Of a stretch of 64,000 nt of DNA, positions 26,711 to 35,310 are shown piece after piece (within the stretch, counting starts at the first letter, position 1; every line of letters begins with the position of its first letter). Source of the stretch: Ravibacter sp037191015 (GTDB taxonomy: Bacteria; Bacteroidota; Bacteroidia; Cytophagales; Spirosomataceae); the NCBI GenBank assembly GCA_037191015.1, contig JBBCKD010000010.1:1-64000 (forward strand). The letters run 5' to 3'. The translations under genes and the position numbers were made by a program. A model generated the notes under the pieces. That model saw only the letters and a list, made by a program, of their open reading frames with translations. It did not search any database and was not told the DNA's origin.

Positions 26711-27357
26711 AATACTCCGAATGTTTGATATGCTTCCTGCGCTTTCATGCCCATCCTGATGGCATCGCGAGATTGGTTTTCTGCTTTTACTTTTTTCAAT
26801 GCGGCCGATATGACCCTGTCTTCCAAAGGTTGCGGGATTACCACTATACCGTCCTCGTCGGCTACTACGATGTCGCCCGGGTTGAAAGTGACGCCGTCGA
26901 TTACGACGGGGATATCCATGTCGACTACCCGCTGCCGGTTCTGGCTGTCGTAGGGGTTTTTAGATGTAGCAAACACGGGGAAGCCCATTTCCCGCATTTT
27001 GGCAACATCTCTTACGGCACCGTGGACTATCACGCCGGTACAGCCCCGGTTGCGGCAGGCTGTAGCCAGCAACTCCCCGAATATGCCCGATCTGTCGCTG
27101 CCGTGGGCGGCAGCGATCAAAACTTCTCCCGGGAGGCAGGAGTCCACTGCCTTAAGCTCCAGGTCATAGGGATTGTCATCCTTATGAAACATATCCGTCC
27201 ATAGCGTGGTTTTACATCTCCCCGCAAGCCTGCCGACCCCGGTATAGGAGACAAAGGGGATCCGCGTGGCCTGGTTGGGGTAGCCCATCGAGTCGAGGAC
27301 ATCGGAGATAACGGCTGTGTAGAGCTCGTTTTTTATGAATTCAAAATCAACAGACAT
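26707..27357 (-). CDS. RraA-family aldolase/decarboxylase-like protein
   Basis: 216 residues. The core IFGELLATACRNRGCTGVIVHGAVRDVAKMREMGFPVFA carries the arginine and aspartate used in 4-hydroxy-4-methyl-2-oxoglutarate/4-carboxy-4-hydroxy-2-oxoadipate aldolases, and GDIVVADEDGIVVIP is typical too. Despite the name (regulator of RNase E), most members in catabolic loci are metal-dependent aldolases or oxaloacetate decarboxylases. Here it would release pyruvate or carbon dioxide from a keto acid. Spaced 9 bases from the NanA-like gene and overlapping RidA. Confidence 0.87.
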   Translation of the reverse strand: MSVDFEFIKNELYTAVISDVLDSMGYPNQATRIPFVSYTGVGRLAGRCKTTLWTDMFHKDDNPYDLELKAVDSCLPGEVLIAAAHGSDRSGIFGELLATACRNRGCTGVIVHGAVRDVAKMREMGFPVFATSKNPYDSQNRQRVVDMDIPVVIDGVTFNPGDIVVADEDGIVVIPQPLEDRVISAALKKVKAENQSRDAIRMGMKAQEAYQTFGVL

Positions 27358-27366
27358 GGCAGCCGG

Positions 27367-28266
27367 TTAAATGGTTTCCTTCAGAAGTCCGTAACTATCT
27401 ACCTGTTCCATCATATCGACGATTTCCTCGTCGCTCCAGGGCATAGGCGGAGCCAGCAAGGGCGGTTTGGGCGGACCTATATGAATATCGTATTTAAGCG
27501 CCATACCCTTGTCGATAAAGGTCCATACATAAGGCAGGATCTTCTCGATGAAGCCCTGGAAAGTGAGCATAAATTCATGAGCTTCATTTACTTTTCCGTC
27601 TAGGAAAGCCGCTCTCACATATTTGCACGTAGGGCCGAACATGTTGTAGAACGTACCGATGGCTCCTACTGTACCGGTGATGGCCGCCTGGCAGATCAGC
27701 TCGTCGGCGCCGCTGAAAAGCTGCCACCTGTCTCCGGCCATGTTTTTGATGGTGCCTATCTCAAGAAGCTTGCCGGTAGTCAGCTTCATCCCTTTGACCT
27801 GTGGAAGATCCAGCAGTTTTTTAATCACCTCGTGGCTGGCAGCGCCGCCGATCTGGTAGGGAAAAAAAGGCCGGTCCGTAGCCTCGGCGATGCGCCGGTA
27901 GTGCGTAAAGGCCATTTCACCGCTTCCGCCATAGTAAATCGGGCCTACCGACGAGATACCGTTGGCGCCATGATCTGCCGCGTGCCGGGCAAGACGTATC
28001 GATTCCTCGGTATTCATAGCCCCTACCTGCACAATGACCGGGACTCTTTCTTTGACGATCTGCATCGTGTGTGCGGTAATTTCCTTCCTTTCCTCCTCGC
28101 TGAACAGGAAGCCCTGCCCGGTGGAACCCAGAATGTAAATGCCGTCCATTTCCTGGCCTATCAGGAGCTCGATAAGCTTTTCAAGCTCACTAAGGTTTAA
28201 TTTTCCATTGGCATGGACAGGTGTGAACAGCGCCGGCCATACTCCTTTGAATTGTTGTGTACTCAT
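27367..28266 (-). CDS. Dihydrodipicolinate synthase/N-acetylneuraminate lyase family aldolase
   Basis: 299 residues, a Schiff-base TIM barrel of the usual length. K161 in VKGMKLTTGK is the expected Schiff-base lysine and Y137 in FFPYQIGG the accompanying tyrosine. The early loop is GSTGQGFLFSEEER; GSTG is more common in N-acetylneuraminate lyases than the GTTGE of DapA. NanA splits sialic acid into N-acetylmannosamine and pyruvate. A NanA-like role fits the sialidase and NanM-like neighbours, but keto-deoxy sugar-acid aldolases of the same family cannot be excluded. No epimerase or kinase gene for ManNAc is found. Confidence 0.82.
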   Translation of the reverse strand: MSTQQFKGVWPALFTPVHANGKLNLSELEKLIELLIGQEMDGIYILGSTGQGFLFSEEERKEITAHTMQIVKERVPVIVQVGAMNTEESIRLARHAADHGANGISSVGPIYYGGSGEMAFTHYRRIAEATDRPFFPYQIGGAASHEVIKKLLDLPQVKGMKLTTGKLLEIGTIKNMAGDRWQLFSGADELICQAAITGTVGAIGTFYNMFGPTCKYVRAAFLDGKVNEAHEFMLTFQGFIEKILPYVWTFIDKGMALKYDIHIGPPKPPLLAPPMPWSDEEIVDMMEQVDSYGLLKETI

Positions 28267-28300
28267 TGTTTTTGTTTGAATATAGTTTTTTATATGTTAG

Positions 28301-28387
28301 TCACCCCTGGCTGCGCGGGGCTATCCCGGGGTTATGCGGATGTTTGCCCCTGCGGGGCTGTGGTATGATGCCCTTTCAGGGCTGGGT
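28301..28387. repeat. Compound palindromic repeat overlapping a stop codon
   Basis: Short palindromes follow one another: GCCCCTGCGGGGC, GCCCTTTCAGGGC and GCCAGGGG/CCCCTGGC-like pairs. Minus-strand TGA inside CCCTGAAAGGG is the stop of the PLP gene (28376). Similar GCCCCTGCGGGGC cores appear at 30303-30316. Confidence 0.72.
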
Positions 28388-29455
28388 TTTTATAAAAAGC
28401 TTTTGAAGGTGGTCGATAGCTGTTTCGGCTGGAACGGAGCTTATATCCGGCAGGGAAAACCTGCTTTCTACGGTCGCCATGTCCTTGAACCCGCTTCCTG
28501 TTACCAGGCATACATAGCGGCTGCCGGGGTCGGTTTCTCCTCTCCTGACCGCCTCTTCCAGGCCGGCGAGCGCCACCGCCCCGGCCGGTTCGGAGAAGAT
28601 CCCTTCCTTCATCGCCAGCTCGCGGTGCCACCTGAAGATGTTTTCGTCTGTCACCACGTACCCCGTCCCGCCCGATCTTGTACAGGCTTCGATCACTTCC
28701 TGCCCGTCAAGGACGTTGGCAACCTGGAGACCGCTTACCGAAGTAGTCGAGCGAGGTACCGGGCGTGCCGTCGTCCCGGCGCGCAGCGACGAGGCGATGG
28801 TATCGTTTCCTTCCGGTTGTACGCAATGCACTTTGCAGCCCGCGTTACGGGATAGCACCCCTTTTGCAACGGCGAGCGTAAGGCCGCCGCCGCCGGCAGG
28901 CACAAATATTTCGCCTGGCCCATCGAGTAAATCCATAATTTCATGCGCCAGGGTTTCGACTCCGCGCATACCCTCCGGACAGAATTTATAGGCGCTGACG
29001 GGCAACGGCAGCTCGTAGCGGGCACTCAATTCCTGGAGAGCGGAAAAAACACTTTCGGTGATTTCGGCAGACTTCCCGAAATCCCGGATCATCAGCAGGT
29101 GTGCGCCATAAAGCTGCATTTGCCGTAGCTTGGGTAACGGCGCACCGTCGACGACCAGGATAATGCAGGAGATCCCCGCCGCCGCGGTATAGGCAGCAAG
29201 CGCCGCGCCTGTATTGCCGCTCGAGGTCGCCATGCAGGTTTTTTGTCTCCGGGCCATCATATCGCGTACCAGCACGGAGGCAAACCTGTCCTTATATGAC
29301 CCGGTAGGATTAAGGTTTTCCAGCTTGAAATAAAGATGGGGAATGCCGAGGGAAGGCCCGATGGATTTCGACCTCACCAGGGGTGTATTACCCTCGCCGA
29401 GACCAAACAGGTCCCGGTTGCTCTCCGTTATGCCGTATGTCGGTTTGTTGTTCAA
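28376..29455 (-). CDS. Threonine synthase-like PLP-dependent enzyme (fold type II)
   Basis: 359 residues. PLP lysine K55 in NPTGSYKDRFAS, the ATSSGNTGAALAAY phosphate loop, and VPAGGGGLTLAVAKG define fold type II enzymes such as threonine synthase and threonine or hydroxyaspartate dehydratases. The N terminus has the FGLGEGNTPLVRS motif of threonine-synthase-like proteins. With RidA nearby, a beta-elimination giving an enamine is the more likely chemistry than threonine synthesis (inference). The gene ends inside a dispersed repeat, which has replaced or trimmed the natural C terminus. Overlaps the deacylase-SDR gene by 4 bases. Confidence 0.83.
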   Translation of the reverse strand: MNNKPTYGITESNRDLFGLGEGNTPLVRSKSIGPSLGIPHLYFKLENLNPTGSYKDRFASVLVRDMMARRQKTCMATSSGNTGAALAAYTAAAGISCIILVVDGAPLPKLRQMQLYGAHLLMIRDFGKSAEITESVFSALQELSARYELPLPVSAYKFCPEGMRGVETLAHEIMDLLDGPGEIFVPAGGGGLTLAVAKGVLSRNAGCKVHCVQPEGNDTIASSLRAGTTARPVPRSTTSVSGLQVANVLDGQEVIEACTRSGGTGYVVTDENIFRWHRELAMKEGIFSEPAGAVALAGLEEAVRRGETDPGSRYVCLVTGSGFKDMATVESRFSLPDISSVPAETAIDHLQKLFIKTQP

Positions 29456-31272
29456 AATTCTTCGGGATATTGTAGTTTTTTAACGGAATACGGGTTAAAG
29501 TTGGGCTGGAAGCCACCGTCGACGGTAAGGGTAGTGCCTGTCACATAGGAAGCCTGATCCGAGCAGGCCCAGGCAATGACATCGGCTATTTCGTCTGCTC
29601 TCCCGCCTCTTCCGAGGGGGATGAAATCGGTAAGCTGAGAGATAAGCCGGGCGCTGATATTTTCGCCGTCGGGATCTACGTAATCATTGCTCAGCTCGGT
29701 GTCGATATAGCCAGGAGCAATTCCCACGACCCTTATCCCGCTCCGGCCGTAGGTCACCGCCAGCTCCCGGGTAAGGTTGTTGATAGCTCCCTTGGCAGCC
29801 ATATAAGCCGGCGCGAGACCGGAAGGGCGCTCTGCCATCACACTTGAAATGTTGATGATTACACCGCCGGCATTTTGCTGTTCCATTGCCCGGGCAGCTG
29901 CTTTTGCCAGGAATACAGGGGCGGTAAGGCATATTTTCAGAGTCTTTTCCCATGAATCGAATGTAGTCGATCGCAGTGATCCTGCAACCCGCCAGGCGGC
30001 ATTATTGACCAGGACATCTATCCGGCCGTATTTCCCGAGGGCAGCCTGAATCAGCCCTTCCCAGGAAGTATCATCAGCCAGGTCGCTCCGCACCCAGCTA
30101 ACCGGGATGCCATCATTTTCCAGCTCTCCCGCCAGGCTGGCCAGCTTCTCCCCGTCGATGTCGGCCAGAAGCAGGGCGTATCCCGCTGCACCCAGGCGGC
30201 GCGCAGTCGCGCTGCCGATGCCTCCGGCCGCACCGGTGACGAGGGCGGCGGCGCGGCTTCCTCCGGTGGTCACAGAGGCTGCGCCTGTGATCACAGGGGT
30301 GTCGCCCCTGCGGGGCTCCGCGGTAACGGAGCCGTCTTCGCTGATGGTAACGAGGCCCGGTTCTGTAATCGGCAGGATACCGCCTAAGGCGTCATTCTTA
30401 CTCACTTTGACGATGTTGCGCAGCAGGAAGGCAAGTCCGTCGATTTCGGCCAGGACTTCCGTAGCTTCTCCGGTCTCCGGGTCGAGGATCCTGCCCCATA
30501 CGTCGCCTTTTCGGACCCGGGTGCCGAGCGATACTTCCGGGATGAAAATCCCGGCGGCCGGGGAAGGCATCTTTCCCTGCAGAAAGCCGCTGTCGGGCCT
30601 TGGATCTTCCACCTGGTAAACTTTTTCAGGATCGGGGGCAACGTATTCGCCCGCTATCATTTCCATGGAGCGGAGCAAGTTGAGGAACCCGGAAACATAC
30701 GCATCCACAACGTATTTCCTGAAGCCCGTACCGCCTCCGTATTCCAGGTAAATAGCAGGGATACCTGCATCCCTGGCAACAGAAAGCGTCCGGCCCGAAG
30801 GAAGCGGATCGGTTCCCCAAACGACGGGCAACCCATAGGAGAGCGCCATTTGTCTTTGCCGGTCGAGAATGGCGGGATCGGGATGCAGCATGTAGCCGGC
30901 CAGGGGGAAAATGTCGTACATGACGCCCCCCGTATGCATATCGACAAGGTAATCGGCGGTCCGGATGATCTCGCTGACCGCGGCTGCTGCTTTTTCCGAG
31001 CTGCTTCCGCCGGCTTTACCGGGACATATCCGCGCCATATCCAGCCCGTCGCTGCCGTACCTGGATCCGCTCTCATAGGCGGTCGGGTTGGAATGCGGGA
31101 TAAAGGTAACCCGGCCCTTCAGGAGCCGGCCTTCCAGCTCGCGGTACAGCCGGCTGCATGCCGACATAGGTTCATACTCGTCGCCGTGGACGCCGGCGAG
31201 CAGGAGCACGTGCGGACCTTTCCGCGGGCCGTTCAATTCGAACTTTGTGATATTTTCAGTGTTCTGCTTCAT
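29452..31272 (-). CDS. Fusion of AspA/AstE-type deacylase and short-chain dehydrogenase
   Basis: 606 residues from the ATG at 31272; 12 extra residues from 31308 are unlikely. Residues 1-320 match the succinylglutamate desuccinylase/aspartoacylase family: zinc site H29 and E32 in GVHGDEYEP, H113 in VDMHTGG, E177 in YLEYGGG, and a C-terminal lipoyl-like barrel (PSPAAGIFIPEVSLGTRVRKGDV). A linker of about 28 residues follows. Residues about 340-606 are a complete classical SDR (TGAAGGIGSATARRLG, NNAAW, INISSVM, AYMAAKGA, GIAPGYIDTEL). An N-acyl group would be removed by the first half and an alcohol or ketone converted by the second. The linker DNA is palindromic repeat. Overlaps both neighbours. 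Confidence 0.85.
   Translation of the reverse strand: MKQNTENITKFELNGPRKGPHVLLLAGVHGDEYEPMSACSRLYRELEGRLLKGRVTFIPHSNPTAYESGSRYGSDGLDMARICPGKAGGSSSEKAAAAVSEIIRTADYLVDMHTGGVMYDIFPLAGYMLHPDPAILDRQRQMALSYGLPVVWGTDPLPSGRTLSVARDAGIPAIYLEYGGGTGFRKYVVDAYVSGFLNLLRSMEMIAGEYVAPDPEKVYQVEDPRPDSGFLQGKMPSPAAGIFIPEVSLGTRVRKGDVWGRILDPETGEATEVLAEIDGLAFLLRNIVKVSKNDALGGILPITEPGLVTISEDGSVTAEPRRGDTPVITGAASVTTGGSRAAALVTGAAGGIGSATARRLGAAGYALLLADIDGEKLASLAGELENDGIPVSWVRSDLADDTSWEGLIQAALGKYGRIDVLVNNAAWRVAGSLRSTTFDSWEKTLKICLTAPVFLAKAAARAMEQQNAGGVIINISSVMAERPSGLAPAYMAAKGAINNLTRELAVTYGRSGIRVVGIAPGYIDTELSNDYVDPDGENISARLISQLTDFIPLGRGGRADEIADVIAWACSDQASYVTGTTLTVDGGFQPNFNPYSVKKLQYPEEF
30269..30345. repeat. Palindromic repeat forming the fusion linker
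   Basis: Three perfect palindromes stand in a row within the coding sequence: GGCTCCG...CGGAGCC (7-base arms), GCCCCTGCGGGGC and CCTGTGATCACAGG. They are followed by GCAGCCTCTGTGACC. This codes for the Gly/Thr-rich linker TAEPRRGDTPVITGAASVTT between the two enzyme domains. Confidence 0.75.
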
Positions 31273-32056
31273 AGTATTCTCCGCCGCAGGTCGGTTGCTC
31301 GGGATCAAAAATTCCCAATGTTCTGAACATCAGGCGGGCGATCTGCTGATGCCCGGTCTGGTTAGGATGCAGGTAGTCGTTCAGCCACTGCCTGTAAACG
31401 TGGTTCAAATACCGTTTGTGACGGTCGGTCCAGTACTGGTAATTATCAACCAGTATCGTTTGCTGCTCCTGAGCCACCTTTCTTATCACCGGGATATAGC
31501 CGGGAAGCGTTTTTCGCTCGCCGGCCATTTCCAGGATAATAGGGTTGGGCGTATGCAGAACCGGTATTGCCTTGAGATCACGGACTTTGCGGACAAAAAC
31601 GGTGAGCTCTTTTTCGAAAACCTCTACCGGTATATCCGCCTTTGCGCAATCGTTGGTGCCGATCATGATGGAGACTACCGACGGAGCGAACCTGCTGACC
31701 CGCCATTCGAAATCTGCGAGGATCAGCTTTATCGTCTGCGAGCTTATCCCGGTGTTGATGACCCAGTCGCGTGTGCGCCCCAGTTCCCAGCGCATTCTCT
31801 CCTCGAATATCTCGGGGTAGGAGCGGTGGCCCATCGTGTGCTTGGCTCCGTGCGTGATACTGTCGCCGGTAAACAGCCAGATATTCGGTTCCTTCTTTTT
31901 CAGGAGCTCTCTGACCAGTTCGAGATCGGGCACCTGGCTGACAACGGAACCGGCCGATTCTTCCGCACCGGAAACCAGAGGAAGCATGGCAGCAGGTATC
32001 CCGGCTCCCAGCACTTTCAGAAAGGATCTCCTGTGAAAAGGGAATTGCCTGCTCAT
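31256..32056 (-). CDS. SGNH/GDSL-type esterase with Tat signal
   Basis: 266 residues. Tat-like signal FHRRSFLKVLGAGIPAAM at 7-24. SGNH blocks: S66 in FTGDSITHG, G103 in NTGISSQT, N135 in GTNDC, and D227/H230 in NDYLHPNQTGH, so the hydrolase is complete. Members at glycan loci remove O-acetyl groups; NanS is the sialate O-acetylesterase of this broad class. Deacetylation of a decorated sugar before or after sialidase action is the best reading. Overlaps the sialidase-like gene upstream by 4 bases and the deacylase-SDR start by 17. Confidence 0.87.
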   Translation of the reverse strand: MSRQFPFHRRSFLKVLGAGIPAAMLPLVSGAEESAGSVVSQVPDLELVRELLKKKEPNIWLFTGDSITHGAKHTMGHRSYPEIFEERMRWELGRTRDWVINTGISSQTIKLILADFEWRVSRFAPSVVSIMIGTNDCAKADIPVEVFEKELTVFVRKVRDLKAIPVLHTPNPIILEMAGERKTLPGYIPVIRKVAQEQQTILVDNYQYWTDRHKRYLNHVYRQWLNDYLHPNQTGHQQIARLMFRTLGIFDPEQPTCGGEYYEAEH

Positions 32057-33174
32057 TTATAAAGCCATTTTTGGTTTAAGCGCGTAATATTGGTTACCGA
32101 CAAATGGGTCTTTTTTGACTGGCTTCCGGCACAGTAACCGAGCAGCACCTCCTTTTTGGTAAAATGAATGGCAATGTAGCAATACCAGCCGTCGGGATCC
32201 GCTTCTATATTTTTAATGTGCTGCCAGGTTTTGCCTTCGTCTCTCGAAACGGCGATAGTCAACGGTGTTCTCACCCCTCCGTGCCAGCCCTCCTCGGTTT
32301 TTTTGTTGTTATTCCATACCAGCAGCAGGTCCCCGGTTTTTGGAATGCGCGCTATCGAAGCGGGCGAGATGGGTGAATGAATATCGCTTTCCTCGATGTG
32401 GCTCCAGGTTTCGCCCTTGTCGGAAGAGAAAGAGAGCTGCTGCTTTCCGCCGCTGGCCCTGATCAGCATCATGATACGCCCGTCTTTCAGCTCGATCACG
32501 CCGGGCTCCTGGGTAATGATGTCGGTGTTGTTGGGTACGGCGACGCCCGATTTCCAGGTTTTGCCGCTATCGTCGGAAAAATAGCTGTATAATGTAGCCT
32601 GAGGGCGCCACTGGCTTCCTTCTGCCCGGTGCAGGGCTACCGCCATCAGGAGGCGCCCGTTTTTAAGCTGGATGACCCGGTTGTTGTTCAATACGAAGTA
32701 ACCGTTTTTGTCTGTAATGCAGCTGATGGGCGCGCCCCAGGTCTCGCCTTCGTCCCGTGAGATCCTCAGCAGGGGCTTGCAGTCGGTTTCCGAGTTCTTC
32801 TTGAGATACCAGAGCCCGATGGTGCCGTCATGGAGCCTGAGCAGCGAAACGGACATCACGTTCATATCTCCCTCCCGGTCCACGATGAGGCGATCGGCCG
32901 GGGTCCATGTTTTCCCGCCGTCGGACGAGTATCTTCCTGCCAGGTAGGCAGGCGCATGGTCGCTGGTAGAAGTGCCCGTGTAATGGCTGTAGATAAAGAG
33001 AATGCGGCCATCTTTAAGGGTAATGAAGTCCCCTTCGCTATTGCGCGGGTTGTCGGGCCCCGGGTTGAGCTGCAGGGCCAGCGTTTGAGACTTGTTCTTC
33101 TGGGCATTGACGCAGACCGATAGGCCGATCAGCAGCAGAAGTGTGGAGAGGATGTGTTTGTAGCTCGTATTCAT
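32053..33174 (-). CDS. Sialidase-like (BNR/Asp-box) protein, NPRNSEG subfamily
   Basis: 373 residues. Signal peptide ends VCVNAQ near residue 24. Motif NPRNSEGDF lies at the start of blade 1. Five Asp boxes are visible: SSDGGKTW, SRDEGETW, SDDSGKTW, SSDKGETW and SRDEGKTW. TQEPGVIELKDGRIMMLIR and NNNRVIQLKNGRLLMAV are further conserved blocks. The fold is a six-bladed sialidase propeller. The canonical FRIP arginine motif of GH33 is not seen; the arginine of NPRNSEG may take its place (inference). Probably periplasmic or outer-membrane-associated. Overlaps the esterase gene by 4 bases. Confidence 0.83.
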   Translation of the reverse strand: MNTSYKHILSTLLLLIGLSVCVNAQKNKSQTLALQLNPGPDNPRNSEGDFITLKDGRILFIYSHYTGTSTSDHAPAYLAGRYSSDGGKTWTPADRLIVDREGDMNVMSVSLLRLHDGTIGLWYLKKNSETDCKPLLRISRDEGETWGAPISCITDKNGYFVLNNNRVIQLKNGRLLMAVALHRAEGSQWRPQATLYSYFSDDSGKTWKSGVAVPNNTDIITQEPGVIELKDGRIMMLIRASGGKQQLSFSSDKGETWSHIEESDIHSPISPASIARIPKTGDLLLVWNNNKKTEEGWHGGVRTPLTIAVSRDEGKTWQHIKNIEADPDGWYCYIAIHFTKKEVLLGYCAGSQSKKTHLSVTNITRLNQKWLYK

Positions 33175-33185
33175 GGTTCTTACTG

Positions 33186-33225
33186 GTTAAATCCCCGGGC
33201 TGCGCTGCACTTACCCGGGTTGAGG
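33186..33225. repeat. Short palindromic spacer repeat (CCCGGGCTGCGCTGCACTTA type)
   Basis: CCCCGGGCTGCGCTGCAC followed by TTACCCGGG gives a GC-rich hairpin between two sialidase-like genes. It resembles dispersed repeats common in Bacteroidota spacers and may slow or end part of the transcription. Confidence 0.55.
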
Positions 33226-33234
33226 TATGATTAG

Positions 33235-35310
33235 TTATGGGTACCACATGATCATCGGGTCGGGGCCGAGGCCGGTCCTGATGACGTCGATCACTTCAAG
33301 CTTGCCGAGATCCACTACGTGTATCCCGTCGGAAATGTTTTTATGTGCGTCGGTTTTTTCGGAGCCGTCCTTCAGGACCTCCGCTTTTTTAGCGTCTTCA
33401 CAGCCCACGAAAGCAAACCGTTCGTCAGGAGAAAATTCGATCCCGATCGCATAGTCGCCTACGGGTATGCGTTTGATTTCCTTCCGGGTACGGGTATCCA
33501 CGACGGTCAGCTTTCCTTCTTTGGCCCAGTTTGCGATGAGTGCCCGTGAGCCGTCTTTTGTAAAGCGGATCCGCACCGGCATTCCTTCACAGGCGAAAGT
33601 TTCTTCCGGCTCCCACGATTTCACATCGATGACCGTGACAGAACCGCCCGTCTGGTTGAGTGCCCAGAGCTTTTGACCGTCGGGCGTGAAAGCCATTCCT
33701 TCCACACCATTCCCGGCAGGGATCTGTTTCACAAGGGTTCCTGTTTTGCGGTCGATTACCGAGATGTTTTCGGATACGATATTGGCTGTCAGGAGGTATT
33801 TAGCGTCGGGAGAGAGATAGACCATGTGAGATATCTTACCATGAGTCGGGATGTTTCGCACCACCTCGTTGGTTTTGGTATCAACTTCCAAGACATACCC
33901 CGTCTGACCTGCGGTAAAGTAGGCGTGTCTGCCGTCGGGCGCCATAGCGGTCCCGTGGATCCTGCCGATCTCCCCGGTCGATATTTGTTTGATGTGCCTG
34001 CGGTTCCGGAGATCTATGACAGAAATCGTATTGCCGGGCGGCGCGTAGTTGGAAAGATAAGCGAACCGCTGATCGGGCGTAACGATTATTTCATGCGGGT
34101 TAGGCCCGGTGGAGATGGTCTCCAGCACATTGAAGCCCTTAGGGTCGACAAATGTCAGCGTGTTGGAATGCTTGTTGGCGGCCAGGAGGACCGGGAGCTT
34201 CTTTTGAGTATTGTAAAGCTCCTTCAGGCCCATGCGCTTGATCTTGATGCTGTAGCCCGGGTCGTCGTCAGGTTTGACATAGTAGGCAAAAAGGACGTGG
34301 TCACCCTCGAAATGAATGGCTGTGTAGGCATAGGTCTCGTTCGGGTTGTTCTCGATATCGGCGATAGCCTGCCACGTAATCCCGTTGTCGCCGGACAGGA
34401 AAACGGTGAGCGGCGTGCGCCTGGCTTTATGATAGCCCGGGCCGTACTCACCATTGTTGTTGGTAACAGCGAGCAGGTCTTTGCCGCCGGGCACCCGCCT
34501 GACGGAAGCCGGCGAAATCGGCGACCTCAGACCTGAAGACACTGCGTAGGTCCAGCTGACCCCGCCGTCGGAAGAGAAAGCCTGGTACTGGCGACCGCCG
34601 CTGGCCCGGATGATCATCATGACCCGCCCGTCGGCCAGTTCCACTACGCCCGGCTCCTGGGTGACCACCGAATCGGGCGTGGGGACAACCTGCCCGTTCT
34701 TCCACGATCTCCCGTTATCGTCAGAGTAGTAGCAGCTGAGGGTTCCCTTGTTGCTCCATTTGGTAGCTTTGGTCTTATGCAGGGAAACAGGAACCAGTAT
34801 ACGGCCGCTTGCAAGCTGGATGACCCGGTCGTTATTCACTACAAAGTAACCTGTCTGATCGGTGATGACGGATTTCGGCTCAGACCAGGTATTGCCTTCG
34901 TCGTTTGAAATCCTGATCTGGGGAATACAGTCGTCGAGGGAATTTTTTCGTGCGTACACCAGCGCGATGCTGCCATCCTGCAAACGAAGCAGGGATACGG
35001 ACATCACGTTCATATCTCCTTCCCGGTCGATGATCAGCTTGTCGGTTTTAGTCCAGGTCTGGCCGTTGTCATCCGAAAACCGCCCCATCAGGCGCGCGGG
35101 AGCATGGTCGCTAGACGACCCTTCAAACCGCGAGTATACATAGAGAATCCTGCCGTTTTTCAGCCCGATGAAGCTGCCTTCCGAATTTCTCGGGTTGTTG
35201 GCATCCGTAGTCAGGTGCAGCACTGTTTTCCCGGCAGCAGGCTGCTGGCTCCACGCCGGACAGGCGCAGCACAGCCATAGAGCCAGAAGATATATGACGT
35301 TACTTTTCAT
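33235..35310 (-). CDS. Sialidase-like domain fused to YVTN-type beta-propeller
   Basis: 691 residues from the ATG at 35310, chosen because MKSNVIYLLALWLCCACPAW is then a signal peptide; upstream codons from 35382 overlap the neighbour. Residues about 25-371 are the sialidase part with NPRNSEGSF and five Asp boxes (SDDNGQTW, SNDEGNTW, SDDNGRSW, SSDGGVSW, SGDNGITW). Residues about 372-691 form seven YVTN/surface-layer-type blades (ANKHSNTLTFVD, GNTISVIDLRNRRHIKQIS, ENISVIDRKTGTLVKQIPAG, KLTVVDTRTRKEIKRIPVG). YVTN propellers usually bind ligands or proteins. The fused part may hold the sugar chain or tether the enzyme at the surface. Overlaps the next gene by 11 bases. Confidence 0.85.
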   Translation of the reverse strand: MKSNVIYLLALWLCCACPAWSQQPAAGKTVLHLTTDANNPRNSEGSFIGLKNGRILYVYSRFEGSSSDHAPARLMGRFSDDNGQTWTKTDKLIIDREGDMNVMSVSLLRLQDGSIALVYARKNSLDDCIPQIRISNDEGNTWSEPKSVITDQTGYFVVNNDRVIQLASGRILVPVSLHKTKATKWSNKGTLSCYYSDDNGRSWKNGQVVPTPDSVVTQEPGVVELADGRVMMIIRASGGRQYQAFSSDGGVSWTYAVSSGLRSPISPASVRRVPGGKDLLAVTNNNGEYGPGYHKARRTPLTVFLSGDNGITWQAIADIENNPNETYAYTAIHFEGDHVLFAYYVKPDDDPGYSIKIKRMGLKELYNTQKKLPVLLAANKHSNTLTFVDPKGFNVLETISTGPNPHEIIVTPDQRFAYLSNYAPPGNTISVIDLRNRRHIKQISTGEIGRIHGTAMAPDGRHAYFTAGQTGYVLEVDTKTNEVVRNIPTHGKISHMVYLSPDAKYLLTANIVSENISVIDRKTGTLVKQIPAGNGVEGMAFTPDGQKLWALNQTGGSVTVIDVKSWEPEETFACEGMPVRIRFTKDGSRALIANWAKEGKLTVVDTRTRKEIKRIPVGDYAIGIEFSPDERFAFVGCEDAKKAEVLKDGSEKTDAHKNISDGIHVVDLGKLEVIDVIRTGLGPDPMIMWYP

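Noticed and set aside
28376..29455. Housekeeping threonine synthase
   Set aside because: It is embedded between catabolic genes with overlaps and no other threonine genes; a lyase role is more plausible.
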